Origin: Streptomyces sp. NBC_01571
GTDB taxonomy: Bacteria > Actinomycetota > Actinomycetes > Streptomycetales > Streptomycetaceae
Length of the DNA: 64,000 nucleotides
Assembly (NCBI RefSeq): GCF_026339875.1
Contig: NZ_JAPEPZ010000001.1
Location: 7,006,001-7,070,000, forward strand
Reading direction: 5' to 3'
Shown here: piece after piece, positions 18,133-28,104 of the stretch
How the letters are laid out: each line of letters begins with the position of its first letter
Position numbering within the stretch: the stretch's first letter is position 1
Translations under genes and position numbers: made by a program
The notes under the pieces: generated by a model
What the model saw: the letters and a program-made list of their open reading frames with translations, nothing else
Databases searched by the model: none
Told to the model about the DNA's origin: nothing

Positions 18133-19638
18133 ATGACGGACACCAACGTCAACATCATCAGGCTGACGGCGGCCGAGATCGCCGCGCGGATCGCCGCCGG
18201 CGAGCTCACGGCCGTCGAGGTCACCGAGGCCCACCTCGCCCGTATCGAGGCCGTCGACGAGAAGGTGCACGCCTTCCTGCACGTCGACCGCGAGGGCGCC
18301 CTCGCGCAGGCCCGCGCCGTCGACGCGAAGCGGGAGCGCGGCGAGAAGCTCGGACCGCTCGCCGGCGTGCCCCTCGCGCTCAAGGACATCTTCACCACCG
18401 AGGGGGTCCCGACCACCGTCGGTTCCAAGATCCTCGAAGGCTGGATCCCGCCCTACGACGCCACGGTCACCAAGCGCCTGAAGGCCGCCGACGTCGTCAT
18501 CCTCGGCAAGACCAACATGGACGAGTTCGCCATGGGGTCCTCCACCGAGAACAGCGCGTACGGACCCACGGGCAACCCCTGGGACCTCAGCCGCATCCCC
18601 GGCGGCTCGGGTGGCGGCTCGTCCGCCGCGCTCGCCTCCTTCGAGGCGCCGCTCGCCATCGGCACCGACACGGGCGGCTCCATCCGCCAGCCCGCGGCCG
18701 TCACCGGCACGGTCGGCGTCAAGCCCACCTACGGCGGCGTCTCCCGCTACGGCATGGTGGCGTTCTCCTCCTCCCTCGACCAGGGCGGCCCCTGCGCCCG
18801 TACGGTCCTGGACGCGGCGCTGCTGCACGAGGTCATCGCCGGTCACGACCCGCTCGACTCGACCTCCATCGACGCGCCGGTCCCCCCGGTCGTCGAGGCC
18901 GCCCGCAACGGCTCCGTCGCGGGCATGCGCGTCGGTGTCGTCAAGCAGTTCCGCGGCGAGGGCTACCAGGCCGGTGTCGTGCAGCGCTTCGACGAGGCCG
19001 TCGCCCTGCTCAAGGACCTCGGCGCCGAGATCGTCGAGCTGGACTGCCCGTCCTTCGACCTGGCGCTCTCCGCGTACTACCTGATCGCGCCGTCCGAGTG
19101 CTCGTCCAACCTCGCCCGCTTCGACGCCATGCGCTACGGCCTGCGCGTCGGGGACGACGGCACGCGCTCCGCCGAGGAGGTCACCTCCCTCACCCGCGAG
19201 GCCGGCTTCGGGGACGAGGTCAAGCGCCGCATCATGCTCGGCACGTACGCCCTCAGCTCCGGCTACTACGACGCGTACTACGGCTCGGCGCAGAAGGTCC
19301 GCACGCTCATCACCCGCGACTTCGAGAAGTCGTTCGAGCAGGTGGACGTGATCGTCTCGCCGACCACGCCCACCACCGCCTTCCCGATCGGCGAGCGCGC
19401 CGACGACCCGATGGCGATGTACCTCGCGGACCTGTGCACCATCCCGACCAACCTGGCGGGCAACTCGGCCATGTCGCTGCCCTGCGGTCTCGCGCCGGAG
19501 GACAACCTCCCGGTCGGCCTGCAGATCATCGCCCCCGCGATGAAGGACGACAGGCTGTACAAGGTCGGCGCCGCCGTCGAGGCCGCCTTCGTGGAAAAGT
19601 GGGGGCACCCGCTGATCGAGGAGGCTCCGTCGTTGTGA
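18133..19638 (+). CDS. gatA: Asp-tRNA(Asn)/Glu-tRNA(Gln) amidotransferase subunit A
   Basis: A 501-residue amidase-signature enzyme that hydrolyses glutamine and feeds ammonia to GatB. The Ser-cisSer-Lys triad is visible: Lys in [11 protein letters not shown], the glycine-rich [13 protein letters not shown] with the cis-Ser, and the nucleophile Ser in [13 protein letters not shown]. Start ATG 18133 is 5 nt after gatC. The stop TGA overlaps the GTG start of the following small gene (GTGA), so translation of that gene is likely coupled. Confidence 0.97.
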   Translation: MTDTNVNIIRLTAAEIAARIAAGELTAVEVTEAHLARIEAVDEKVHAFLHVDREGALAQARAVDAKRERGEKLGPLAGVPLALKDIFTTEGVPTTVGSKILEGWIPPYDATVTKRLKAADVVILGKTNMDEFAMGSSTENSAYGPTGNPWDLSRIPGGSGGGSSAALASFEAPLAIGTDTGGSIRQPAAVTGTVGVKPTYGGVSRYGMVAFSSSLDQGGPCARTVLDAALLHEVIAGHDPLDSTSIDAPVPPVVEAARNGSVAGMRVGVVKQFRGEGYQAGVVQRFDEAVALLKDLGAEIVELDCPSFDLALSAYYLIAPSECSSNLARFDAMRYGLRVGDDGTRSAEEVTSLTREAGFGDEVKRRIMLGTYALSSGYYDAYYGSAQKVRTLITRDFEKSFEQVDVIVSPTTPTTAFPIGERADDPMAMYLADLCTIPTNLAGNSAMSLPCGLAPEDNLPVGLQIIAPAMKDDRLYKVGAAVEAAFVEKWGHPLIEEAPSL

Positions 19639-19877
19639 GTAAGGCTCTGACCAAGGCCAAGGGCTTCAAGAAGTCCAAGTCCGGCACGTACCTGTCCATC
19701 GCGACCACCGCGTTCGGTGCCCTCGGCGTCGCCAAGCAGGCCAAGAAGGCCCGCACGGAGCACGACACGCTGCGCCTGATCGACGCGGCCGTGTCCGCCG
19801 CCGCCATCGTCACCGGCCTCGCCATCCTCTACCGGGAGCTCAAGCGCCTGGGCGACGACGACGTCCTGCTGGGCTGA
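19635..19877 (+). CDS. Small conserved-looking membrane protein embedded in the gat operon
   Basis: An 80-residue protein between gatA and gatB. A basic N-terminus ([18 protein letters not shown]) is followed by a weakly hydrophobic segment ([18 protein letters not shown]) and one clear helix near residues 49-66 ([20 protein letters not shown]), ending in [10 protein letters not shown]. The GTG start overlaps the gatA stop by 4 nt and gatB starts 16 nt later, so it is cotranscribed and translationally coupled. My recollection is that S. coelicolor has an ORF at the same place (SCO5500), so it is likely real. Function unknown. Confidence 0.72.
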   Translation: MSKALTKAKGFKKSKSGTYLSIATTAFGALGVAKQAKKARTEHDTLRLIDAAVSAAAIVTGLAILYRELKRLGDDDVLLG

Positions 19878-19893
19878 GAGGGAAGTTTTCACC

Positions 19894-21411
19894 GTGACCA
19901 CCACGACCGACGAGCTGGTGTCGTACGAGGACGCCCTGGCGACGTACGACCCCGTCATGGGCCTCGAAGTCCATGTCGAGCTCGGCACCAAGACCAAGAT
20001 GTTCTGCGGGTGCTCCACCGAGCTGGGCGCCGAGCCCAACTCGCAGACCTGCCCCACCTGCCTCGGCATGCCCGGCTCGCTGCCCGTCGTCAACGCGACC
20101 GGCGTCGAGTCCGCCATCAAGATCGGTCTCGCACTGCACTGCGAGATCGCCGAGTGGTGCCGCTTCGCCCGGAAGAACTACTTCTATCCGGACATGCCGA
20201 AGAACTTCCAGACCTCCCAGTACGACGAGCCGATCGCCTTCAACGGCTACCTCGACGTACAGCTGGAGGACGGCGAGGTCTTCCGCGTGGAGATCGAGCG
20301 CGCCCACATGGAGGAGGACACCGGCAAGTCCACGCACGTCGGTGGCGCGACCGGCCGTATCCACGGCGCCTCGCACTCCCTGCTCGACTACAACCGCGCG
20401 GGCATCCCCCTCATCGAGATCGTCACCAAGCCGATCGAGGGCGCGGGCGAACGCGCTCCCGAGGTCGCCAAGGCGTACGTCGCCGAACTGCGCGAGCTCA
20501 TCAAGGCGCTCGGCGTCTCGGAAGCCCGCATGGAGATGGGGCAGATGCGCTGCGACGTGAACCTGTCGCTGCGCCCGCACGGCCGGGAGAAGTTCGGCAC
20601 GCGCTCCGAGACGAAGAACGTCAACTCGCTTCGCTCGGTGGAGCGCGCCGCCCGCTTCGAGATCCAGCGGCACGCCGCGGTCCTCGACAGCGGCGGCACG
20701 ATCATCCAGGAGACGCGCCACTTCCACGAGGACACCGGGTCCACGACCTCGGGCCGCGTGAAGGAGGAGGCCGAGGACTACCGGTACTTCCCGGAGCCCG
20801 ACCTCGTCCCCGTCGCTCCGTCCCGCGACTGGGTCGAGGAGCTGCGCGCGGGTCTGCCCGAGCAGCCGCTGGCCCGCCGCAACCGGCTGCGCGAGGAGTG
20901 GGGCGTCAGTGCCCACGACATGCAGTCGATCCTCAACGCCGGTGCCATCGACGCGATCGTCGCCACGATCGAGGCCGGCGCGGACGCCACGTCCGCCCGC
21001 AAGTGGTGGATGGGCGAACTGGCCCGCAGCGCCAACGAGTCGGGCAAGGCCCTCGAGGACCTGCCCATCACCCCGGCGCAGGTCGCCCGGGTGGCGCAGC
21101 TCGTGGCCTCCGGTGACCTGAACGACAAGCTCGCCCGTCAGGTCATCGAGGGCGTGCTCGCGGGCGAGGGCACCCCGGACGAGGTCGTCGACAAGCGCGG
21201 CCTCAAGGTCGTCTCGGACGAGGGCGCGCTGACCGCCGCCGTCGACGAGGCCATCGCCGGCAACCCGGGCGTCGCGGACAAGATCCGCGGCGGCAAGGTG
21301 GCCGCCGCCGGCGCCCTGGTCGGCGCGGTCATGAAGGCCACCCGGGGCCAGGCCGACGCGGCCCGCGTCAAGGAGCTCATCCTGGAGAAGCTGGGCGTCA
21401 GCGAGGGCTGA
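19894..21411 (+). CDS. gatB: Asp-tRNA(Asn)/Glu-tRNA(Gln) amidotransferase subunit B
   Basis: A 505-residue subunit that phosphorylates the mischarged tRNA and transfers ammonia. N-terminal cradle: [20 protein letters not shown]; zinc ligands in CGCS and CPTCLGMPG; family motifs [40 protein letters not shown]. The C-terminal YqeY-like tail ends at [12 protein letters not shown] start with AGGGAAG upstream. A strong terminator follows 15 nt after the stop. Confidence 0.97.
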   Translation: MTTTTDELVSYEDALATYDPVMGLEVHVELGTKTKMFCGCSTELGAEPNSQTCPTCLGMPGSLPVVNATGVESAIKIGLALHCEIAEWCRFARKNYFYPDMPKNFQTSQYDEPIAFNGYLDVQLEDGEVFRVEIERAHMEEDTGKSTHVGGATGRIHGASHSLLDYNRAGIPLIEIVTKPIEGAGERAPEVAKAYVAELRELIKALGVSEARMEMGQMRCDVNLSLRPHGREKFGTRSETKNVNSLRSVERAARFEIQRHAAVLDSGGTIIQETRHFHEDTGSTTSGRVKEEAEDYRYFPEPDLVPVAPSRDWVEELRAGLPEQPLARRNRLREEWGVSAHDMQSILNAGAIDAIVATIEAGADATSARKWWMGELARSANESGKALEDLPITPAQVARVAQLVASGDLNDKLARQVIEGVLAGEGTPDEVVDKRGLKVVSDEGALTAAVDEAIAGNPGVADKIRGGKVAAAGALVGAVMKATRGQADAARVKELILEKLGVSEG

Positions 21412-21426
21412 GCCGTCCACCACCCA

Positions 21427-21464
21427 CCTGGGGGGACGCACCGGGACCGGTGCGTCCCCCCAGG
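21427..21464 (+). terminator. Strong hairpin terminator of the gat operon
   Basis: Perfect 18-bp arms at 21427-21444 and 21447-21464 with a 2-nt gap, beginning CCTGGGGGGACGCACCGG. It ends the gatC-gatA-orf-gatB transcript. No T-tract. Confidence 0.9.
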
Positions 21465-21633
21465 CCTGTCGCGGGCACCCCGTTGCGACCGGGGCCCACC
21501 GGCCCGGCCGGCGCCCGCCCCCGTAGGCATCCCGAGCCGCCGGAGTGCCCATGAGAGGTCGGCCTCCACAAGAGGCCGGCCGCCGCGACGGACACAGAGC
21601 CGGCGGACGCAACGGAGAAGGAGCAGCAGCAGG

Positions 21634-22200
21634 ATGTACGCGATATCCCTGGGTGACGACGGCGCGGAACTGCGCCCCCTGGAGCCCTGGCACGCCGAGG
21701 AGTTCCTCGCGCATCTGGACCGGGGGCGGGAGTTCATCGGGCAGTACATCCCGTTCGGTTCGGGCGCCACGGACGTGGCGTCCGCGCGGGAGCTGCTCCA
21801 GCGGTACGCCGACAACCGGGCCGCCGACACCGGATCCCTGCACGGCCTGTGGCTGGAGGGAAGGCTCGTCGGCGGGGTGCTCTTCCTGAACTTCGACGCG
21901 GCCCGGGGCAACTGCGAGGTCGGCTGCTGGCTGGAACCCGCCGGTACCGGACGGGGCCTGGTCACGCGCGCGATGCGACTGCTCATCGACTGGGCCGTCG
22001 AGGAACGCGGGATCCACCGGGTCGAGTGGATCGCCGCCTCGGCGAACGAACCGAGTGTGAACGGCGCCCGTCGGCTGGGGATGACCCGGGACGCGGTACT
22101 GCGGGAGAGCTTCCCCCACCGGGGCGTACGCCTCGACATGGAGGTCTGGTCGGTGCTCGCGCGGGACTGGCGGGCAACGCGCGCGCGGACGAGCGACTGA
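21634..22200 (+). CDS. GNAT N-acetyltransferase (RimJ/RimL-like)
   Basis: A 188-residue single-domain acetyltransferase of the RimJ/RimL subgroup. LRPLEPWHAEEFLAHLDRGREFI is the typical start; the acetyl-CoA loop region is GCWLEPAGTGRGLVTRAMRLL and the C-terminal half has VEWIAASANEPSVNGARRLGMT. This subgroup acetylates protein N-termini or small amines; the target is unknown. Start ATG 21634 has GAGAAGGAGCAGCAGCAGG upstream, a spaced ribosome binding site. Flanked by the gat terminator and a separate promoter for the next gene. Confidence 0.87.
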   Translation: MYAISLGDDGAELRPLEPWHAEEFLAHLDRGREFIGQYIPFGSGATDVASARELLQRYADNRAADTGSLHGLWLEGRLVGGVLFLNFDAARGNCEVGCWLEPAGTGRGLVTRAMRLLIDWAVEERGIHRVEWIAASANEPSVNGARRLGMTRDAVLRESFPHRGVRLDMEVWSVLARDWRATRARTSD

Positions 22201-22284
22201 GCGTTGCCCGACGGTCACGCACGCGTACGCCGATCGTTACCCGCGGGCACAGGGATCATTAAGAGACTTCTCAGACTCCGTCCG

Positions 22285-22290
22285 TACGGT
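22285..22290 (+). promoter_or_regulatory. -10 element for leaderless membrane-protein gene
   Basis: TACGGT ends 7 nt before the ATG at 22298; no ribosome binding site is present between them. Confidence 0.5.
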
Positions 22291-22297
22291 GCGGGAC

Positions 22298-22909
22298 ATG
22301 GGAACCAAGACAGTTGACGAAGCCGTGGACGCGAACGGCACCGAGGCGAAGAGCGACGAGGAGACCGTGGACGGCACCGGTACCGAGGAGAAGCCGGACG
22401 GCGCGGCCGTGACCGAGGCCGAGACGGAGACCGCGGCCGAGGCCGAGGAGCAGGACGACACCGAGGACGACGCCCCGGTGGACGAGGACCTCCCCGCGGC
22501 CGGGGAGAAGAACGCCCCCGGCGTCGGTCAGGGCGCCGCCGCCGTCGTCTCCGCCGGACTCGGCATCGTGTCGCTCACCGGCAGCTGGGTCGCCACCGTG
22601 GCCGCCGCCCGCGAGACCCTTGTCGGACAGCTGCAGACCTCGTCGTCCGCGAGCGTCGCCACGCAGGTCAAGGAGGTGTACGGCGACGCCTGGGCGACCA
22701 CCGCGCTCGTCGGCGGCCTCTTCGCGCTGGCCGCGCTGATCGTCGGCGTCGTGGTCCTGGCCCGGCCCGCCTTCGGGGCGCCCGGCAGGCCGCAGGCCGC
22801 CTGGATCAAGTCCGTCGCCTGGGCGGGCGTCTCGCTCGGCGTCGTCGGCCTCGTGCTCGCGGTCGCCAAGTACTCCGACCTCCTGCTCGGACTGCCCTCC
22901 ACCAAGTGA
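22298..22909 (+). CDS. Acidic-N-terminus membrane protein, function unknown
   Basis: A 203-residue protein with an unusual layout: about 70 residues very rich in Glu, Asp and Thr (many GTEEKPDG and TEAETETAAE type segments) and no hydrophobic stretch, then three transmembrane helices (about residues 75-95, 135-155 and 172-190). An extracytoplasmic or cytoplasmic loop of about 35 residues separates the first two (LVGQLQTSSSASVATQVKEV). The acidic head may be disordered and may bind cations or a basic partner; this is speculation. Conserved-looking in Streptomyces but without a named domain that I recognise. A hairpin terminator follows. Confidence 0.75.
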   Translation: MGTKTVDEAVDANGTEAKSDEETVDGTGTEEKPDGAAVTEAETETAAEAEEQDDTEDDAPVDEDLPAAGEKNAPGVGQGAAAVVSAGLGIVSLTGSWVATVAAARETLVGQLQTSSSASVATQVKEVYGDAWATTALVGGLFALAALIVGVVVLARPAFGAPGRPQAAWIKSVAWAGVSLGVVGLVLAVAKYSDLLLGLPSTK

Positions 22910-22926
22910 ACCTCCGTACCTCTGAG

Positions 22927-22971
22927 GGGCCTTAGAGCCGGCGCAGGTGATGTGCCGCCGCTCTAAGGCCC
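22927..22971 (+). terminator. Hairpin terminator
   Basis: Arms GGGCCTTAGAG (22927-22937) and CTCTAAGGCCC (22961-22971), extended inward by further G-C pairs with one bulge. It lies 17 nt after the stop of the acidic membrane protein gene. Confidence 0.8.
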
Positions 22972-23083
22972 TTCGCGTGCGCAAGATGCGGCACTCTCCC
23001 GATGTGACGCACCCCCCTGGGAGACGAAGGTTGAGGCATCGCACAGAGCGAGGCCGAAACCGGCTCTTCACGAGGGGTACGAC

Positions 23084-23281
23084 ATGTTCGAGTACGAGCT
23101 CCACCAGATCCGATCCGCCGAGCTGATCCGCGAGGCGCAGAACCACCGACTGGTACGAGACGCCCTCCGCGGCCGCCGTGCCGACCGCCGCACCGCCGCG
23201 CGCGAGTCCGGCCAGAACGACACGGAGGGGCAGGCGCATAGCCCGCGTCCCCGCCGGCACCGGTTCGCCCGCGCCGCGTGA
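23084..23281 (+). CDS. Small basic protein, hypothetical
   Basis: A 65-residue protein, MFEYELHQIRSAELIREAQN followed by an Arg/Ala-rich helix ([22 protein letters not shown]) and a tail ending in RRHRFARAA. The first half should form an amphipathic helix. Streptomyces genomes carry many short proteins of this MFEYE...IR..EL..EA type, which supports a real gene, but no function is known. The ATG follows GAGGGGTACGAC. It precedes the broken LuxR-type regulator by about 190 bp. Confidence 0.6.
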   Translation: MFEYELHQIRSAELIREAQNHRLVRDALRGRRADRRTAARESGQNDTEGQAHSPRPRRHRFARAA

Positions 23282-23472
23282 GCGCCGGGCCCGAGGGGGC
23301 CGCCCGCCCCGCGGGCGGCCCCCTTCCGACGCCGGGGGAGGCCGGCCGCACGGGGGTCGGCCGGCCTCCCGGGAGAGCGCCCGCCGCTCTCCCGGCACCC
23401 GGCCCGGCACTGATGGCCATCCGCCCGATAACCAGTGCCGCTCCCACGGACCGTTGTGCGATGCTCGGGCCC

Positions 23473-26400
23473 GTGGAGACCAGATCCGTCAGCCCCGTGT
23501 TCGTCGGCCGCGCGGACGAACTGGGCGTCCTGCGCGAGGCGCTCGCCCGCGCCGCCGGCGGTGGCGCCCAGGCGTCGAGCACCGGGGGCGAACCGCAGGC
23601 GCTGCTCCTCGGAGGCGAGGCCGGGGTCGGGAAGACGCGCCTGATCGAGGAGTTCGCCGCCGTGGCCGGCCGCGAGGGCGCCGTCTTCGCGTGCGGAGGC
23701 TGTGTCGAGATCGGCGCCGACGGACTGCCCTTCGCCCCGTTCTCCACCGCTCTGCGCGCCCTGCGCCGCCTGCTCCCGGACGAGTTCGCCGCGGCCGCCG
23801 CCGGACAGGAGGACGAGCTGGCCCGGCTGCTGCCCGAGCTGGGCGAGACCGACCGTGGCCGGCGCCCCGACGAGGAGGGCATGGCCCGCCTCTTCGAACT
23901 CACCGCCCGCCTCCTGGAGCGCGTCGCCGCGGACCGTACGGTCGTCGTGGCCCTGGAGGACCTGCACTGGGCCGACGCCTCCACCCGCCACCTGCTGGCC
24001 TACCTCTTCCGTACGCTGCGCAGCGGACGCCTCGTCGTCGTCGCCACGTACCGCGCCGACGACATCCACCGCCGCCACCCGCTGCGCCCCCTCCTCGCCG
24101 AGCTGGACCGCCTGCGCACCGTCCGCCGCATCGAACTCGGCCGCTTCACACGCGCCGAGGTCGGCCGCCAGATCGCCGGAATCCTCGCCCACGAACCCGA
24201 ACCGGCCCAGGTCGACGACATCTTCGAACGCTCCGACGGCAACGCGTTCTTCGTGGAGGAGCTCGCAGTCGCCGCCCGCCAGGGCTGCCGCACGGGCCTC
24301 ACGGACTCGCTGCGCGACCTGCTCCTCGTACGCGTCGAGGGGCTGCCCGAGAGCGCCCAGCGCATCGCCCGGATCGTCGCCGAAGGCGGCTCCACCGTCG
24401 AGTACCGACTGCTCGCCGCCGTGGCCCGGCTCGCCGAGGACGACCTCATCGACGCGCTGCGCGCCACCGTCGGCGCCAACATCCTGCTCGCCTCACCCGG
24501 CGGCGACGGCTACCGCTTCCGCCACTCCCTGGTCCGCGAGGCCGTCAGTGACGACCTGCTGCCCGGCGAGCGCTCCCGCTTCAGCCGGCGCTACGCCGAA
24601 GCCCTGGAGGCCGACCCCACACTCGTACCGGCCGACGAGCGCGCCACGCGCCTGGCCAGCTACTGGTACCACGCGCACGACGCCGCCAAGGCTCTGCCCG
24701 CCGTCCTGGACGCCTCCGTCGAGGCCCGCTGCCGGCACGCCCACTCCGAACAGCTCCGGCTCCTGGAACGGGCGATGGAGCTGTGGGAGGTCGCCCCGGA
24801 AGCCGTACGGGCCGCACTGCGCCCCATCGACTACGTGGAGGTGTTCCCGCCCTGCGGCCACGACCCGGCAGCCCAGGGACCCCCGGACGTCCCGGCGCCC
24901 CTGCGCTATCTCGACCTGATGGCCGAGGCCGCCGTCGCCGGCCGGCTGTCGGGGGAGCGCGAGAGGGCCCTGAAGATCACCAAACGGGCGCTGCACGTCC
25001 TGGAGGACGGGAGCGATCCGCTGCGCGCCGCCTGGTTCTGGGTCCAGCGCTCGCGTCTGATCACGGCCCAGGCCCGCGGCGACGGGTGGCAGGAACTCGC
25101 CACCGCCCGGGACCTGGTGCGCGGCCTGCCCCCGTCGGCGGTCCACGCCGAGGTGCTGTCGCTGGTCGCCGCCTGGTGCATGCTGCACGAACCGGGCCCC
25201 GGCGCCCTCTTCGCCGCCGAGCGCGCCGTGGAGTACGCGCGCATGGTCGGCGCCCGGGACATCGAGCTGAACGCCCGGCTCACCCTCGGCGGCCTCATGG
25301 TCGACGCGGGGGACATCGAGGCGGGCATCACGGAGATGTACGAGGTCAAGGAGCAGGTGCCGCCGCACGGCGCGTCCCTCGTCGCGGGACGCCTCCACAT
25401 CAACCTGCCGTCCCACCTGGAGTCGGTCGGACGCTCCCGCGAGGCCGTCCCGATCCTGCGGCAGGGCACCGAACTCGCCCGGAAGAACAGCCTGCTGGAC
25501 ACCGAGGCCTGGGTGTGGGGCAACCTCGCCGAGTCGCTCTGCTCACTCGGCCAGTGGGACGAAGCCGTCGAGGCGGCACGGAACGCGCTGGGTCGGCCTC
25601 AGCGGCAAACCGTCCGGCAGCGGGGCCATGCGCCTGGCCGACCTCGCCCTCGACCGCGGCGACCTCGCCGAAGCGGCACGTCAACTGGCCGCCGCCCGCG
25701 GCCACTTCGGCACGCACGACCCCATGCCGCAGCACGCCCTGCCGCTGGCGCGCAGCACGATCCGCATCGCCGCGGGAGAGGGCCGCCTCCTCGACGCCCG
25801 CACCGTGCTGGAACAGGCACTGGACACGGGCTTCCCGCCCGGCACCCAGCGCTACGGCTGGCCCCTGCTGCTCGCCGCCGCCACCGCGGAGGCCGACGCC
25901 CGCGGACTGCCCGCCGCCGAGGCAGGGCGCGACCAGATCGTGCGCGGCCTCCGGGAGGCGGCCAGGAAGCTGGCCACCGGAGCGCCGGTCTGGCACGCGC
26001 ACGAGCGGTGGGTGCGCGCCGAACTCCGCCGGGCCGAGGGCGTGTCCGACCCGCACGAGTGGGCCGAGGTGGTCTCGTCCTTCGAATGCCTGGAACGCCC
26101 CTACGACCTCGCCCGCGTCCGCCACCGCCTCGCCGACTCCCTGTTGACCACGGGCGCCGACGAGGACGAGCGGGCCCGCGCCACCGAGCTCCTGCGGCTG
26201 GCCCGGGCGGCGGCCGACCACCTCGGCGCCCGCCCGCTCGCCGACGCCGTCGCGCTGCTCGCCCAGCGGGCCCGCCTCGCCCTGGGCAGGGCCCCCGGGC
26301 CGTACGCCCCGACCCCGGTCGACCCGGCCCAGGCCCTCGGCCTCACCAGCCGTGAGCGCGACGTGCTGCGCCTGGTCGCGGCCGGCCGCAGCAACCGCCA

Positions 26401-26560
26401 GATCGCCGAGGAACTCTTCATCTCCCCGAAGACCGCCAGCGTCCATGTGTCGAACATCCTGGCCAAGCTCGACGTCTCGGGAAGGGGAGAGGCGGCGGCA
26501 CTGGCCCATCGGCTCCGGCTGTTCCCCCAGGAGACCCCCACTGCCAGGACCGCGGGCTGA
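23473..26560 (+). pseudogene. LuxR-family AAA regulator (LAL type) with a frameshift
   Basis: A large ATP-binding regulator of the LAL class, about 1,030 residues if repaired. The first frame gives FVGRADELGVLREAL and the Walker A GEAGVGKT (near residue 47), then VVALEDLHWADAST as Walker B-type segment and helical repeats. After codon CTG at 25588-25590 the coding frame moves by +1: downstream of 25592 it reads GLSGKPSGSGAMRLADLA and continues to the LuxR HTH LTSRERDVLRLVAAGRSNRQ and SVHVSNILAKL at the C-terminus. Without correction the protein loses the DNA-binding domain and runs on as Arg/Pro-rich nonsense to 26355. One G too many, or two missing, in the GGG at 25590-25592 explains it; sequencing error is a live alternative. 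GTG 23473 is preferred (GATGCT ends 7 nt upstream); ATG 23461 is possible. Confidence 0.82.
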
Positions 26561-26598
26561 GGCATACGCTGGCAGGGATCCGGGCCGAGGGAGGCGCC

Positions 26599-26817
26599 GT
26601 GTTCAACATGTTCGAGGAGATTTTCGCTCCAGGCCGCAAGCACACCGACGACGAACGCAAACGGCTCGAACTGAGCCGCGTGGACCTGAACGACGGTGAT
26701 CCGGGACGCGGCCCCATAGATCTGTCCTCGGGCAAGGTGGTCGTACGGCCGCCGGGACGGGAACGCGGTGGGGCGGACCCTGCGGAGGAACCCGTGTCCG
26801 AGCCGGACGAACCCTGA
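26599..26817 (+). CDS. Small DUF6191-like protein
   Basis: A 72-residue acidic/basic mixed protein: FNMFEEIFAPGRKHTDDERKRLELSR, then VDLNDGDPGRGPIDLSSGKVVVRPP. The FEEIFAPGRKHTDDE start and GPIDLSSGKVVVR block are what I associate with the DUF6191 family of Streptomyces; the assignment is from memory. No membrane segment. GTG start with GAGGGAGGCGCC upstream and a possible -10 TACGCT near 26565. Converges with the dehydrogenase gene, stops 10 bp apart. Function unknown. Confidence 0.65.
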   Translation: MFNMFEEIFAPGRKHTDDERKRLELSRVDLNDGDPGRGPIDLSSGKVVVRPPGRERGGADPAEEPVSEPDEP

Positions 26818-26827
26818 GGCCGCGGAC

Positions 26828-27997
26828 CTACTTCACCTCCAGCTCCAGGATCCGGTCGTCCCCCTTCCCGGGGCTGCCCCGCCCGTCCGTCTCGCTGGTG
26901 ACCAGCCAGAGCTTGTCGCCGCCCGCCGAGACCACCGTGCGCAGCCGCCCGTACCTGCCGTTCAGGAAGGACTGCGGAGCGGCGGCGGCCCGTGTGCCCT
27001 TCAGCGGCACCCGCCACAGACGCTCGCCCTTGAGCCCCGCCATCCAGACGGAACCCTCGGCGTAGGCGATGCCGCTGGGCGAGGCGTCGTCGGTGTGCCA
27101 CTGGGCGACCGGGTTGTGGTACTTCGGGTCGTCGCTCCTGCCCTCGACCACCGGCCAGCCGTAGTTGTCGCCCGGCTTGATCTGGTTCAGCTCGTCCCAG
27201 GTGTCCTGCCCGAACTCGGAGGCCCACAGGCGCTGTCTGTCGTCCCAGGCGAGCCCCTGCACGTTGCGGTGCCCGTACGAGTACACGACCGAGTCGCCGA
27301 AGGGGTTGCCCGGCGCCGGGTCGCCGTCCGGCGTCATCCGCAGGATCTTGCCGCCCAGCGCCTTCTTGTCCTGGGCCAGACCCCGGGTGCCCGTCTCGCC
27401 CGCTCCCGCGTACAGCATCCCGTCCGGACCGAAGGCGATCCGGCCGCCGTTGTGGATCACTCCCTTGGGGATGCCCTTGAAGATCGTGTCAGGCGCGCCC
27501 AGCTGCTCGCCGGGCGGCTTCTTCGCGTCGTACAACATACGGACGATCCGGTTGTCCGACGCCGTCGTGAAGTACGCGTAGACCATGTGGTCCGAGGCGT
27601 AGGCGGGGGAGAGCGCGATACCGAGCAGGCCGCCCTCCCCGGCGGGGGCCACCCCCGGCACCTGGCCCAGCTCCGTCGTCCTCCCGGTCCTCTCGTCCAC
27701 CCGGGTGATCGTCCCCTCGTCCCGCGAGGAGACCAGCAGACCGCCCTCCGGCAGCGGCGCCAGGCCCCAGGGCGACTTGAGGCCCTCGGCGAGGGTGCGC
27801 ACCACCCTCACCGAACCCTTGGCGGGCGCGGCCGTCCCGGTCGACCGTCCCGAGGACGCCGGCCCCGTCACCGGACCGCTCGACGACGGGTTCAGACCGT
27901 CCTTCGGCGATCCGCCTCCCGAGCCGCCGGAGGAACAGCCGGCCGTCACAACCAGCGCTGCCGCGGCCAACGCGGCCTTCACCACTCGACGTTGCAC
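26828..27997 (-). CDS. PQQ-dependent sugar dehydrogenase-like lipoprotein
   Basis: About 389 residues. The signal peptide VQRRVVKAALAAAALVV ends in the lipobox TAGC, so the mature protein is a lipoprotein. The six-bladed propeller resembles soluble glucose/sorbosone (aldose sugar) dehydrogenases: LKSPWGLAPLPEGGLLVSSR, GLLGIALSPAYASDHMVYAY, RIAFGPDGMLYAGAGETG, YGHRNVQGLAWD and GDNYGWPVVEG. These enzymes oxidise sugars with PQQ, though many actinobacterial members are uncharacterised. The GTG at 27997 is favoured by AAGGGA upstream and signal length; ATG 28036 is the alternative. It lies about 100 bp behind the aldo/keto reductase on the same strand. Confidence 0.82.
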   Translation of the reverse strand: MQRRVVKAALAAAALVVTAGCSSGGSGGGSPKDGLNPSSSGPVTGPASSGRSTGTAAPAKGSVRVVRTLAEGLKSPWGLAPLPEGGLLVSSRDEGTITRVDERTGRTTELGQVPGVAPAGEGGLLGIALSPAYASDHMVYAYFTTASDNRIVRMLYDAKKPPGEQLGAPDTIFKGIPKGVIHNGGRIAFGPDGMLYAGAGETGTRGLAQDKKALGGKILRMTPDGDPAPGNPFGDSVVYSYGHRNVQGLAWDDRQRLWASEFGQDTWDELNQIKPGDNYGWPVVEGRSDDPKYHNPVAQWHTDDASPSGIAYAEGSVWMAGLKGERLWRVPLKGTRAAAAPQSFLNGRYGRLRTVVSAGGDKLWLVTSETDGRGSPGKGDDRILELEVK

Positions 27998-28104
27998 GAT
28001 CAGAGGTCCCTTCGACGTGGCGGTCCTACTGTTCATACACCGCTCGCGTCCCGCGGGTTCCCGATCAGGAACACCCGATGCGCGAGCGCCGGCCGCGGGA
28101 GGCG

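Noticed and set aside
25628..26560. Independent LuxR-HTH gene starting at 25628
   Set aside because: The frame continues coding-like upstream to 25592 and joins the preceding ATPase frame, so it is the displaced 3' part of one gene.
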